Assembly (NCBI RefSeq): GCF_020253525.1
Contig: NZ_JADCBK010000101.1
Coordinates: forward strand, 1 to 42,290
DNA: 42,290 nucleotides
Source: Aquidulcibacter sp.
GTDB taxonomy: Bacteria; Pseudomonadota; Alphaproteobacteria; Caulobacterales; Aquidulcibacteraceae
Reading direction: 5' to 3'
Each line of letters opens with the position of its first letter. Positions within the stretch are counted from its first letter, which is position 1. This document shows positions 25,020 to 34,020 of the stretch, one piece after another. The notes below the pieces were generated by a model that worked only from the letters and a program-made list of their open reading frames with translations, had not been told where the DNA came from and ran no database searches. The translations under genes were made by a program, and so were the position numbers.

Positions 25020-26513
25020 ATGACCACACTCGCTAATGATCTTGATATCCGCTCCGCCCGTCCCGACCAACTTGTGGCTGGGGCCACGGGGGATTGGGAA
25101 ATCATTGTGGGCCTTGAAGTTCACGCGCAGGTGAGTGCGCAGTCCAAGCTGTTTTCGGGGGCAAGTGCGGCCTATGGCGGTGCACCTAATGCCCATGTAA
25201 GCCTTGTTGATGCAGGGATGCCGGGCATGTTGCCGGTTCTGAACCGCTATTGTGTGGAACAAGCGGTGCGGACGGGTCTTGGCCTTGGGGCCAAGATCAA
25301 TTTGTGGAGCCGGTTTGACCGGAAGAATTATTTCTATCCCGACCTGCCACAAGGCTATCAAATCAGCCAGTTTGCCCACCCTATTGTGGGCGAGGGCACG
25401 TTGAATGTCGATTGCGATAATGGTGAGACGGTGCCCATTCGCATTGAGCGTATCCATTTGGAGCAAGATGCCGGCAAATCGATCCATGATCTCGACCCGC
25501 GCGCAACTTATGTGGATTTGAACCGCTCGGGCTGTGCCTTGATGGAAATCGTCTCTAAGCCTGATATCCGTTCGAGCGAAGAGGCGGCCAATTATTTCAA
25601 AGCGCTGCGGGCTTTGGTGCGCTATTTGGGCACGTGTGACGGCAATATGGATGAAGGCTCCATGCGGGCAGACGTCAATGTGTCGGTTCGCAAGCCTGGC
25701 ACGCCCTTTGGCACGCGGTGTGAGATCAAGAATGTGAATTCCACCCGCTATGTCGCTCTCGCCGTGGATTATGAAGCGCGTCGCCAGATTGAGATTCTCG
25801 AAGATGGCGGCACGATCACGCAAGAAACGCGCTTGTTTGACGTCAAGACGGGCAAGACCCGCTCCATGCGCTCAAAGGAAGATGCGCATGATTATCGCTA
25901 TTTCCCAGACCCAGATTTATTGCCTTTGGTGCTGGATCAAGCGTGGGTCGATGCGATTAAGGCGAGCCTGCCGGAATTGCCAGACGCCAAGAAGCAACGC
26001 TTTAAAACCGAGTATGGCCTATCAGCCTATGATGCAGCCGTGCTGGTATCGGACAAAGATGCAGCAGACTTTTTTGAGACGGCTGCCAAGGGGCGCGATG
26101 CTAAATTGGTCAATAGCTGGATGACGGTTGAATTGTTCGGCTGGCTCAACAAGCATGATAAGACTTTGGCCGAAACCCCTGTTTCGGCAGAGCGTTTGGG
26201 CGAATTGGTCGATCTGATTAGCAATGGCACCATCAATGGCAAGATTGCTAAAGACGTGTTTCCGCGCATGATTGAAACCGGCGACGCGCCTTTGGTTATT
26301 GTTGAGCGCGAGGGCCTTAAGCAAGAAACCGACACTGGCCTGATCGAACAGACAGTCGATGCCCTCATCGCTGCCAATCCCGATAAGGTTGAAGAAGCTC
26401 GCAACAAGCCCAAGGCACTTGGCTGGTGGGTTGGCCAATTGATGAAGGCCACGGGTGGCAAAGCCAGCCCCGCTGTTATCAATGAGGTGATTAAGACAAA
26501 GCTGGGGCTTTAA
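25020..26513 (+). CDS. gatB: Aspartyl/glutamyl-tRNA(Asn/Gln) amidotransferase subunit B
   Basis: The 497-residue GatB kinase subunit activates mischarged Glu-tRNA(Gln) or Asp-tRNA(Asn) for amidation by GatA. Motifs are [76 protein letters not shown] and [11 protein letters not shown]. The C-terminal YqeY-like helical tail ends in [12 protein letters not shown]. Length is normal. ATG 25020 has GAAGG close before it. The frame upstream reads through tRNA-Arg and is excluded. gatC and gatA are not in this window. Confidence 0.96.
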   Translation: MTTLANDLDIRSARPDQLVAGATGDWEIIVGLEVHAQVSAQSKLFSGASAAYGGAPNAHVSLVDAGMPGMLPVLNRYCVEQAVRTGLGLGAKINLWSRFDRKNYFYPDLPQGYQISQFAHPIVGEGTLNVDCDNGETVPIRIERIHLEQDAGKSIHDLDPRATYVDLNRSGCALMEIVSKPDIRSSEEAANYFKALRALVRYLGTCDGNMDEGSMRADVNVSVRKPGTPFGTRCEIKNVNSTRYVALAVDYEARRQIEILEDGGTITQETRLFDVKTGKTRSMRSKEDAHDYRYFPDPDLLPLVLDQAWVDAIKASLPELPDAKKQRFKTEYGLSAYDAAVLVSDKDAADFFETAAKGRDAKLVNSWMTVELFGWLNKHDKTLAETPVSAERLGELVDLISNGTINGKIAKDVFPRMIETGDAPLVIVEREGLKQETDTGLIEQTVDALIAANPDKVEEARNKPKALGWWVGQLMKATGGKASPAVINEVIKTKLGL

Positions 26514-26527
26514 AGGCCTCAGCGCGT

Positions 26528-27664
26528 CTAACGCTTTGCTTTGGCGGGTGGTGGGATAACGTCTTTTTTGACCCGGACGGGCCAGAAATCTGGTGTTAGG
26601 CCGCTACAGGCAGTCATCTCAATCCAGCTGGTCAGCACAAACTCAGTGCCATCCCAAACATAGGTTTGCGCTGACCCACAGTCGCCAACACCTCGGCCCT
26701 TCGAGAAGGCGCTGATTTGGCCTGTTTCAGGCTCTACACTTACATTGACCAAGCTATGGGCGTCTTGCTCGTCTGTGGCAGCGTCTGGGCTGGAAAATGG
26801 ATACGGTTCCAGACGGTTTGAATGGGTCTGAAGATAGAATTTCGACCACATATTGTAAGCCCCCGCACCACAGGGCACGGCCCACAGGATGCGACCTTTG
26901 CCAAGGTTGAAACTCTCAATACCTTGCCCACCATAATCAAGCCGATCGCTATCGTCACATTCGGCTTTACGTCGGTCCATCACCAGTTTTGGGGCCGTGG
27001 TGCGGCTTGTTATCTTGGCAAAAGCCATCGCACTGACGCGGGGTGTGGTTGGGGCAGGGGGGATACGGTCACGCGCCTGTTTGCCCCCATCGATCCAAGC
27101 CCCGGTGGTGCCGGTGCGACCCTGCTGGGCTTCAATCGCGCGAAGGGCGGCGACAAAGCCAGATAGGCTGGCAAAGGATTGAACCGCGCGGCTGGTGCCG
27201 GGGAAATAGACGACCGATTGAGCTGCCCTCGCCACACTGATGAACCGGGCTATATCGGCGCTCTGCACTTGGCTTGCCCCAGACTCATGGGAGGTCAAGA
27301 CAAAGGTTCCATTGGCCAAAGCCCGTCCGTTTTGGCCAAGGATGCGCAAAGTCCCGTCCTTTGCAGTTGGCTGGTCGGCCAAATATTCCCCAGAATAGAG
27401 AATCTTTGGCTTGGCGTTTGGTCCCGCCTCGATTTCTACCCACAGCCAGCCGGTTTCAGTTTTGTCAGAAACCCCGCGCGGTGGCTTAGACAAATCCATT
27501 TCGTTTAGGCCCGAGATGGAGACGGCAGTGCACGTTTTCAGATTGCTGCAGGTGACACTCCAATCGCGATAGTCCTTGGTGGGGCTCTGCGCATTTGCTG
27601 GAACGGTGAAAAAGCTCAGTAAAGCAAGAGAAACGAGGAGCGGTCTTGTAGCAGAAAAGTTCAT
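26528..27664 (-). CDS. DUF1176 exported protein
   Basis: The 378-residue protein begins with a signal peptide (MNFSATRPLLVSLALLSFFT, cleavage likely after ANAQ). The mature part fits DUF1176: DYRDWSVTCSNLKTCTAVSI, then the cysteine-containing KAECDDSDRL, ILWAVPCGAGAYNMWSKFYL and the C-terminal RGVGDCGSAQTYVWDGTEF. Paired cysteines suggest disulfides in the periplasm. The role of the family is unknown. I choose ATG 27664 because AAGG lies 8 bases upstream; ATG 27685 would add seven residues. It lies downstream of lipB on the same strand with a 67-base gap. Confidence 0.88.
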   Translation of the reverse strand: MNFSATRPLLVSLALLSFFTVPANAQSPTKDYRDWSVTCSNLKTCTAVSISGLNEMDLSKPPRGVSDKTETGWLWVEIEAGPNAKPKILYSGEYLADQPTAKDGTLRILGQNGRALANGTFVLTSHESGASQVQSADIARFISVARAAQSVVYFPGTSRAVQSFASLSGFVAALRAIEAQQGRTGTTGAWIDGGKQARDRIPPAPTTPRVSAMAFAKITSRTTAPKLVMDRRKAECDDSDRLDYGGQGIESFNLGKGRILWAVPCGAGAYNMWSKFYLQTHSNRLEPYPFSSPDAATDEQDAHSLVNVSVEPETGQISAFSKGRGVGDCGSAQTYVWDGTEFVLTSWIEMTACSGLTPDFWPVRVKKDVIPPPAKAKR

Positions 27665-27731
27665 GGACACGGCCTTATCAGCCATGGGCTGTGCGTCAAT
27701 GGCCTTTACTTAGGCGATTTTCAGGATCGCC

Positions 27732-28400
27732 TTAGAGCGGGGCGTTTACAGTGGCAACAGGGCCAAAACGGGCAATGAAGGTTTGGCGCAAGGCTTCATC
27801 GACCTCCCCATAGGTCACCGGATAACCCAGATCGACCAAGGAGGTTACCCCCAGCCCTTCTTCTTGGATTCCGCAAGGGATAATGCCGCTAAAGTGGGAA
27901 AGGTCAGGCTCTACATTCAGGCTGATGCCATGAAAGCTCACCCATTTCTTGACGCGTAAGCCGACAGCGGCGATCTTGTCCTCCTGCCGGGCAAAGCCTG
28001 GATGGGTGCGATCGACCCAAACGCCAACGCGTCCACAGCGCAATTCCCCCTTAATGGCAAATTGGGCCAGCGCATCAATCACCCAATTTTCCACCGATTG
28101 CACAAAGGCACGCACATCGCGCTTATGGTGGCGCAAATCGAGCATGAGATAGGCAATGCGTTGGCCGGGGCCGTGATAGGTATATTGCCCGCCACGCCCA
28201 CTCTTGAACACAGGAAAGCTTGCACCGGGCAAAAGGTCAGACGGTTTAGCACTGGTACCAGCGCTATAAAGGGGAGGGTGTTCTAACAACCAAACCAATT
28301 GATTCGCTGTTCCTGCGGCAATTTCAGCCGCGCGCGCCTCCATAAAGGCCACTGCAGCCTCATAATCGACGGGTTTTTCCGATACAGCCCATTCAATCAC
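27732..28400 (-). CDS. lipB: Octanoyl-[acyl-carrier-protein]:protein octanoyltransferase
   Basis: The 222-residue enzyme moves octanoyl groups from ACP to lipoyl domains, the first step of lipoate synthesis. It shows [39 protein letters not shown], the catalytic lysine in [18 protein letters not shown], and the catalytic cysteine in [18 protein letters not shown]. Length is normal. The GTG at 28400 is preceded by GGAGA at a good distance. A TTG start at 28445 would add 15 residues without support. It diverges from the FliN-like gene. Confidence 0.95.
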   Translation of the reverse strand: MIEWAVSEKPVDYEAAVAFMEARAAEIAAGTANQLVWLLEHPPLYSAGTSAKPSDLLPGASFPVFKSGRGGQYTYHGPGQRIAYLMLDLRHHKRDVRAFVQSVENWVIDALAQFAIKGELRCGRVGVWVDRTHPGFARQEDKIAAVGLRVKKWVSFHGISLNVEPDLSHFSGIIPCGIQEEGLGVTSLVDLGYPVTYGEVDEALRQTFIARFGPVATVNAPL

Positions 28401-28476
28401 GCGATTTTCTCCAGAATTTGCAGTATCTTTAAGCGCGTTAACCAAGTTCCAACACTCATAGGCTCTATCTAGTCAC

Positions 28477-28749
28477 GTGACAGACGATAGTGAACACCCA
28501 CCCTCGCAGATTGAAAAGGTCATGGTCGAAATTTCGGTCTTGGTCGGACGATCTTCCTTGCCCATGCATCAGCTTCTGCGGATGGGTCGTGGCGCGGTTA
28601 TTCCGCTCACGGCCTCGCCCAATGATCCCGTGTGGGTCTTGGTCAATAACCACCCTGTGGCCCGCGGCGACATCCAGTTGGATGACGATAAGATTTCGGT
28701 TGAAATCACCGGCGAAGCCGATGTTTATGACTATATGGCAGGCCCATAA
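28477..28749 (+). CDS. FliN-like flagellar motor switch (SpoA domain) protein
   Basis: The 90-residue product is almost entirely a SpoA/FliN C-terminal domain: VMVEISVLVGRSSLPMHQLL, RMGRGAVIPLTASPNDPVWV, and LVNNHPVARGDIQLDDDKIS. FliN forms the lower ring of the flagellar switch with FliM, binds export ATPase complexes, and senses CheY-P. The N-terminal part is only about 15 residues, shorter than in enterobacterial FliN but like some alphaproteobacterial forms. The GTG start has a weak ribosome-binding site; an ATG at residue 16 is too far inside. No other flagellar gene is near, so it is either the dispersed sole fliN or a paralogue. Confidence 0.82.
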   Translation: MTDDSEHPPSQIEKVMVEISVLVGRSSLPMHQLLRMGRGAVIPLTASPNDPVWVLVNNHPVARGDIQLDDDKISVEITGEADVYDYMAGP

Positions 28750-28840
28750 CAGGACTTCACTGTTTGGAACTGGCAAGATGCAGGCAGAAGGGCTTCACAT
28801 TGGCGGCGTGTTCTACTAAAAGCGCCGCTCTTTCCGGAAC

Positions 28841-28925
28841 GTGCTCATGGCGGAACTGGTAGACGCGCTAGCTTGAGGTGCTAGTGGGGAGACCCGTGGA
28901 GGTTCGAGTCCTCTTGGGCACACCA
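28841..28925 (+). tRNA. tRNA-Leu (anticodon GAG)
   Basis: This is an 85-base class II tRNA with a long variable arm (GGGGAGACCC region). The acceptor pairs GTGCTCA with TGGGCAC, the T arm contains GGTTCGAGTCC, and the anticodon loop TTGAGGT carries GAG. The discriminator A and CCA are encoded. Confidence 0.95.
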
Positions 28926-28944
28926 ACGGAAAGATGGCTTTTGC

Positions 28945-28977
28945 GCCTGTATCTGCTACCAGCACGAAGATACAGGC
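28945..28977. promoter_or_regulatory. Inverted repeat in the leader between tRNA-Leu and mgtE
   Basis: GCCTGTATCT (28945-28954) and AGATACAGGC (28968-28977) form a perfect 10-bp stem with a 13-base loop, centred about 60 bases before the mgtE ATG. There is no T-run after it. It may be an operator, a weak terminator of the tRNA or a structured mgtE leader. It is far too short for a known magnesium riboswitch. Confidence 0.55.
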
Positions 28978-29019
28978 AAACAGACTTAGGGGCTTACGAC
29001 ATGACGGAAGGCGACAGTC

Positions 29020-30405
29020 ATGGACGATCTACAAGCCCTGGGGGTCGACCCTACTAAAGCAGAGCATGGGCTAGACCGCCTGATTACCATCAAAGTGATC
29101 GGCGCTGCCGGTGACCACGACGGGCCGTTGCTGCGCCGTCTATTGTTGCCAATGCACCCGGCAGACGTCGCAGAACTTCTGCAAAACGCGCCAAAAGAAA
29201 CGGCGCGTACGATTTTCACCCTGATTGGCGAAGACCTCGACGCAGAGGTCTACGCGGAATTGGAAGATGAATTGCGCGAATTCGCGCTGGAATTCATCCC
29301 AGCCAGCAAGCTTGCCCAAAAGCTTGATGATCTCGACACCGATGATGCTGCCGCCATTGTCGCAGAGCTGGATGATGAGGATCGGGCCGAAGTTCTGGCC
29401 GCCGCCTCTGATGATGTCCGCGTGGCTGTGGAAGGCGCTCTCTCATTTGAAGAAGAAACCGCTGGCCGCTTGATGCAGCGGGAGTTTGTGGCCGCACCCC
29501 AACATTGGGACGTTGGCCAAACCATCGACTTCATGCGCAAGACGGGCGAGGAGCTGCCCGATCTCTTCTTTGATATCTATGTCGTTAGCCCTGCCATGCA
29601 GCCAATTGGCGCGATTCCCGTTTCGAAGCTGATGCGGGCTAAGCGCACCATGTTGCTGCAAGACCTGATGGAAACGCCTGAGATCATTGTTGATCCTGAG
29701 ACCGATCAAGAAGTTGTGGCGCACGCTTTCCAGAAGTACCATCTGATTTCTGCGCCCGTGGTTGATCGTAGTGGACGCCTGACCGGCATGATCACGGTCG
29801 ACGATATTGTGCGGGTTATTCAGGACGAAAACGAAGAGGATTTGTTGGCGCTGGCCGGTGTGCGCGATGCCTCCACCGCGGACTCGGTGTGGTCTTCGGT
29901 TAAGTCGCGCTTACCTTGGTTGGTGATTAATTTGGCAACGGCCCTGTTTGCTTCCATGTTGATTGGCCGGTTTGAAGCCTCGATTGAAAAAATTGTGGCC
30001 CTAGCCATCCTGATGCCAATGGTGGCTTCTATGGGGGGTAATGCCGGGACGCAAACCGTTGCGGTTGCAGTGCGTGCTTTGGCCGCGCGCGAGCTGACGC
30101 CAGGCAATTCAGGCCGGATCATTTTGCGCGAGGTGATTACCGGCTTGGTCAATGGTGCGTTCTTTGCGGTTCTTCTTTCGACCGTGGCACTTATCTGGTT
30201 CAAGAGCGTGTTGCTCGCCATCACCATTGCCTTGGCAATCCTTCTCAATTTGTCGGTCGCGGGCCTCGCGGGCATTTTGATCCCGCTGACCTTGAAGCGC
30301 ATGGGGCAAGACCCTGCCGTTTCCTCAGGCGTCTTGGTGACCTTTGTGACCGATATGGTAGGCTTTGTTGCCTTTTTGGGCCTTGCAACCTTGATTATTC
30401 TTTAG
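29020..30405 (+). CDS. mgtE: Magnesium transporter MgtE
   Basis: The 461-residue protein has the full MgtE plan. The N-terminal superhelical domain runs from LLRRLLLPMHPADVAELLQN through LDDLDTDDAAAIVAELDDED. Tandem CBS domains follow at about 135-260, with LISAPVVDRSGRLTGMITVD. A five-helix membrane domain begins at PWLVINLATALFASMLIGRF. The signature LMPMVASMGGNAGTQTVAV is present. CBS and N-domains bind Mg2+ and close the channel when Mg2+ is high. ATG 29020 follows a GAAGG site. Its end overlaps the convergent cyclophilin gene by 11 bases. Confidence 0.95.
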   Translation: MDDLQALGVDPTKAEHGLDRLITIKVIGAAGDHDGPLLRRLLLPMHPADVAELLQNAPKETARTIFTLIGEDLDAEVYAELEDELREFALEFIPASKLAQKLDDLDTDDAAAIVAELDDEDRAEVLAAASDDVRVAVEGALSFEEETAGRLMQREFVAAPQHWDVGQTIDFMRKTGEELPDLFFDIYVVSPAMQPIGAIPVSKLMRAKRTMLLQDLMETPEIIVDPETDQEVVAHAFQKYHLISAPVVDRSGRLTGMITVDDIVRVIQDENEEDLLALAGVRDASTADSVWSSVKSRLPWLVINLATALFASMLIGRFEASIEKIVALAILMPMVASMGGNAGTQTVAVAVRALAARELTPGNSGRIILREVITGLVNGAFFAVLLSTVALIWFKSVLLAITIALAILLNLSVAGLAGILIPLTLKRMGQDPAVSSGVLVTFVTDMVGFVAFLGLATLIIL

Positions 30406-31366
30406 GGCTGAGGCGCACGGGCAATGGCGCATTGCAGAGCTCAAGCTTGCCGGCCTTAAACTTCGTCCAACTATCGCGGCGGTTTCGGCGGCTCTCAAGG
30501 ACTTCGGCGTAAATCGCGTGATCGCTACGTAAGGCCTCAAGAGTGACTTGTTCGGCTGCGGGCAATCGTGCTCCAAGTTCGGCCTTGATGATTTTGGGCT
30601 TGGTTTGGCCCGAAGCGTAAAAGCCCATCGCCTCTGTGCCACGCGGCAAGGTCGCGAACTGCTCCATGCCTTCAACCACGCGTCCCAAAAGCGTGACGTT
30701 GCGGTCAAGTGCGCGGGGGCTGTGGCCGTTGACGGCATAAAGCTCGGCTGGACCACCCGAATCAGCGCCCTCATCCCGACCTGCCCCTACCATGCCATAA
30801 CAATGGGGCAGCCAATAACGCTTAGCCATTGGGTCCCACGCCACAGGCCAATTGCGCCAAAAGCCAACCGTTGGCGCATAAACATCGCCATCCTTCAATT
30901 CATAAGGCGTAAATTCAGGCCCATAGGCACGGTCAAACTCAGCCGCCATGCGCCCGCCCGCAAAGCCAAGCGTGGTTGCAGCCGCACCATCGCCCCATTG
31001 CACGACGTAATTGTCTTGGCTGCGCACGATCTCGCGCCCGTTAAAAAACCCCTTGGCCAATAAGTCGTCGAGGGCCTGGACGTGATTGGGTGCAAAGTCA
31101 GGTGCCAAAAGGATAATCACGCGGGCAGGGGGCTGAGCACCGCCTTGGCTAGGTTCAAAATAGAGGTACAGCAAACGGCTTTGATCTAAGCGCTCCCATG
31201 CATCTTGGGGTGCGGCGGCGATCAGTTCAGAACTCGTCATTGCGCTCCACGGTTTCGGCGGAGCAACCGCGGCAGTTTGAGCCAGCGCGGATCCAGAGCA
31301 AGCGGTCAAGGCCAGAGCTGAAATTCCAAAGAAGCGCTGAAAAAGGCTGATTTTCTTGGCAATCAT
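30395..31366 (-). CDS. Exported cyclophilin-like peptidylprolyl isomerase, divergent
   Basis: The 323-residue product starts with a signal peptide (FFGISALALTACSGSALAQ; the Cys may mark a lipoprotein). A cyclophilin-like core follows: ARVIILLAPDFAPNHVQALD, GFFNGREIVRSQDNYVVQWG, HCYGMVGAGRDEGADSGGPA, and VTLLGRVVEGMEQFATLPRG. The fold pattern is kept but catalytic residues differ: the usual F-x-R-V and QGGD become G-R-E-I-V-R and VQWGD. A C-terminal extension of about 80 residues (LESRRNRRDSWTKFKAGKLE) has no assignment. It probably folds proteins in the periplasm or acts as a scaffold. It overlaps mgtE by 11 bases and diverges from the muramidase gene. Confidence 0.82.
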   Translation of the reverse strand: MIAKKISLFQRFFGISALALTACSGSALAQTAAVAPPKPWSAMTSSELIAAAPQDAWERLDQSRLLYLYFEPSQGGAQPPARVIILLAPDFAPNHVQALDDLLAKGFFNGREIVRSQDNYVVQWGDGAAATTLGFAGGRMAAEFDRAYGPEFTPYELKDGDVYAPTVGFWRNWPVAWDPMAKRYWLPHCYGMVGAGRDEGADSGGPAELYAVNGHSPRALDRNVTLLGRVVEGMEQFATLPRGTEAMGFYASGQTKPKIIKAELGARLPAAEQVTLEALRSDHAIYAEVLESRRNRRDSWTKFKAGKLELCNAPLPVRLSPKE

Positions 31367-31516
31367 GGTCTGATCCTTGCTTGTTTGATGTCGTCTGGCT
31401 GGGTCGAACGTGCAGGATTGCCTCAGACTTGTCGAGCAGCCTTTGTGGACAAAAGCGGCATCAATCCTGCACGAACAGCCTCATCGGGCGGAATCCGTCT
31501 CTTTTTGGAACGAAAA

Positions 31517-32761
31517 ATGTCCAGACTCACTGCGTCTCGCGCTGCATTGGACCTGATAGCCAGTTTTGAAGGCTTCCGTGCACGTGCGGCTAAAACCCCC
31601 GATGGGCGGTGGACGCTGGGTTTTGGCCATGTCGCCACTGCGCGTGAGGGTCTTTCGGTTTCTCGTGCGGAGGCAGAAGACCTGTTGCGCTGGGATCTTC
31701 GCCCCGTCGAAGACATGGTTCGCCAATCGGCCTTGACGCCACTCAATCAGAACCAGTTTGACGCGTTGGTGTCGTTTGCTTTCAATATTGGTGTTTCCAA
31801 TTTCGCCACCAGCGATGTGCTGCGCTATTTGAACCAAGGCCAGCCGATTGCGGCAGCCCTTGCGATGCATGCGTGGCGGCGCGCGCGGGTGAATGGGCGT
31901 GTTCTGGTCATTGATGCTCTGGTACGCCGGAGAGCTGCTGAAGCAGCCCTTTTTCTTGAGCCCTTAGGTCCGCGGCCAGCCGCGCCAAGTTCGGTCTTAA
32001 GCCCTGAAATTGATTATACCGCTGCGCTTTTGTCCCATGCCTCTGACCCACGAGCGATTGCCTTGGGCGTTGAGGCCGATGGCGCGACGATTGCGACCGA
32101 GCCATCTGAAAGTATCCTTACCGCCCCGCCTAAGGGCGAGCCTTTTCCCGTACAATCCGTTGCAGAACGTGCGGCAGAGACGGTGAAGGCCTCCCCCGTT
32201 TTGGACTTCGGCCCTGAAGCAAAGACTGAGCCACGTCTGACTTTGGTTGAGCCAGAAACCGCTACTCCAAGTGAACCGCCTCACGAAGCAAAACAGGACG
32301 CGCCAAATGAAGAATTAGCGGCCGTGGTGAATGATCCGCTTTTGGTACCGTTTCCGAAGGAAGAAGCGCTCGCAGCCAATCAATCGGATCAAAGCCAGCC
32401 TGTGCCCGCCAATGACGGCGGGCTAAATTTGGCCCCGTTTGCCCCAGAATTAGAGTTGGCATCAGAAGCTTCTGTTCCAGGTGGGGTGACGATTCCGGCA
32501 CCTCAGAGTCTTGAACCAGCAAAGCCGACGCGCGCTCTAACCTGGGTGATCTTGGGCGTTGGCGCTGTCTTGATGGCAGGAGGTCTTTGGTTTGCGCATC
32601 TTTTGGGGGCTCTGACACCGGACCCAGAGGCCAAGACCATCACGCTTCAAGCACTCATTGCGATTCTGACTGCCTGCTTTGGCTTTGTTGCGGTGGTGAC
32701 CTCGGCCGTTTCTTTGGCACGCGGCCAAGAGAGTGGCGACGAGACCGCGTTACTGCCCTGA
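31517..32761 (+). CDS. GH24 phage-type lysozyme with C-terminal membrane hairpin
   Basis: This protein has 414 residues. Residues 1-150 are a GH24 muramidase domain: DLIASFEGFRARAAKTPDGR, then WTLGFGHVATAREGLSVSRA, with catalytic Glu18 in SFEGF and the Thr of W-T-L-G-F-G-H. QNQFDALVSFAFNIGVSNF and LVRRRAAEAALFLEP also match. A Pro/Glu/Ala-rich linker of about 190 residues leads to two membrane helices (about 340-361 and 377-399). There is no N-terminal signal peptide. I use ATG 31517; the longer frame to 31385 gives no domain or signal. The family cuts peptidoglycan glycan strands. A cellular role in wall remodelling is inferred. Confidence 0.82.
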   Translation: MSRLTASRAALDLIASFEGFRARAAKTPDGRWTLGFGHVATAREGLSVSRAEAEDLLRWDLRPVEDMVRQSALTPLNQNQFDALVSFAFNIGVSNFATSDVLRYLNQGQPIAAALAMHAWRRARVNGRVLVIDALVRRRAAEAALFLEPLGPRPAAPSSVLSPEIDYTAALLSHASDPRAIALGVEADGATIATEPSESILTAPPKGEPFPVQSVAERAAETVKASPVLDFGPEAKTEPRLTLVEPETATPSEPPHEAKQDAPNEELAAVVNDPLLVPFPKEEALAANQSDQSQPVPANDGGLNLAPFAPELELASEASVPGGVTIPAPQSLEPAKPTRALTWVILGVGAVLMAGGLWFAHLLGALTPDPEAKTITLQALIAILTACFGFVAVVTSAVSLARGQESGDETALLP

Positions 32762-32811
32762 TCGCTTACCCTTTTGCTTGCACTCGCAGGCGGGCTCGCG
32801 CATGGTAGGCC

Positions 32812-33987
32812 ATGCTTAGAAATTCCTATCCCAGCCTCGATTTCGACCTCGGCGAAACCGCCGATGCCATCCGTGAAACCGTCGAACGCTTTGCAGCAGC
32901 AGAGATTGCCCCGCGTGCGGCCGAGATTGATCGCACCGATGAATTCCCGCGCGATCTTTGGCCCAAACTCGGTGACCTTGGCCTGTTGGGCATCACGGTT
33001 GATGAAGAAGATGGCGGCTCTGGCCTTGGCTATCTTGAGCATGTGGTGGCGATGGAAGAAATCAGCCGTGCCTCTGCATCTGTCGGCCTGTCCTATGGCG
33101 CGCATTCCAATCTCTGCGTCAACCAATTGCGCCGTTGGGGCACAGCAGAGCAAAAAGCGCGCTATCTGCCGAAATTGATCTCGGGTGAGCATGTGGGTTC
33201 CCTTGCCATGTCGGAAAGTGGCTCAGGCTCGGATGTTGTCTCTATGCGGCTGCGGGCGGATAAAAAGGGCGATCGCTATGTGCTCAATGGCGGCAAATTC
33301 TGGATCACCAACGCCAAACATGCAGACACCTTGATTGTATATGCCAAGACCGAACCAGAAGCCGCCTCGCGGGGCATCTCAGCCTTTCTGATCGAAAAAG
33401 ATTTCAAAGGTTTCTCAGTTGCCCAAAGCCTCGACAAGCTGGGCATGCGCGGCTCGCCCACAGGCGAATTGGTGTTTGAGGATTGCGAAGTGCCCGAGGA
33501 AAATCTGATGGGCCCGCTGAACAAGGGCGCGCAGGTTCTGATGTCGGGCCTTGATTATGAGCGCGCCGTTCTGGCCTCTGGTCCGATTGGCATCATGCAA
33601 GCCTGCCTGGATGTGGTTTTGCCTTATATTCATGAGCGCAAGCAGTTTGGCCAAGCCATAGGTGAGTTCCAACTGATGCAGGGCAAGATCGCCGACATGT
33701 ATGTCACGCTCTCGACCACGCGTGCCTATGTCTATGCCGTCGCAAAAGCCTGTGACCGTGGCCTTACCACGCGCAAGGATGCAGCAGGCGCGATCCTCTA
33801 TGCGGCCGAGAAAGCGACTTGGATGGCTTTGGAGGCGATCCAATGCTTGGGCGGCAATGGCTATATCAATGATTATCCGACAGGTCGTCTCCTACGCGAT
33901 GCCAAGCTTTATGAAATCGGGGCGGGAACCAGCGAAATTCGCCGCTGGCTGATCGGGCGGGAGCTTTTTGGCGAGACTTCTAGCTAG
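32812..33987 (+). CDS. ivd: Isovaleryl-CoA dehydrogenase
   Basis: This 391-residue FAD enzyme oxidises isovaleryl-CoA to 3-methylcrotonyl-CoA in leucine breakdown. Acyl-CoA dehydrogenase signatures are [38 protein letters not shown] and the C-terminal [20 protein letters not shown] with [19 protein letters not shown]. The catalytic Glu lies in [20 protein letters not shown], the position characteristic of isovaleryl-CoA dehydrogenase, not the C-terminal site of most family members. The usual partners (methylcrotonyl-CoA carboxylase) are not in the window. Confidence 0.92.
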   Translation: MLRNSYPSLDFDLGETADAIRETVERFAAAEIAPRAAEIDRTDEFPRDLWPKLGDLGLLGITVDEEDGGSGLGYLEHVVAMEEISRASASVGLSYGAHSNLCVNQLRRWGTAEQKARYLPKLISGEHVGSLAMSESGSGSDVVSMRLRADKKGDRYVLNGGKFWITNAKHADTLIVYAKTEPEAASRGISAFLIEKDFKGFSVAQSLDKLGMRGSPTGELVFEDCEVPEENLMGPLNKGAQVLMSGLDYERAVLASGPIGIMQACLDVVLPYIHERKQFGQAIGEFQLMQGKIADMYVTLSTTRAYVYAVAKACDRGLTTRKDAAGAILYAAEKATWMALEAIQCLGGNGYINDYPTGRLLRDAKLYEIGAGTSEIRRWLIGRELFGETSS

Positions 33988-34020
33988 GGTGTTTGTGGTC
34001 TTCAGAGAGGGAGGTCATTG

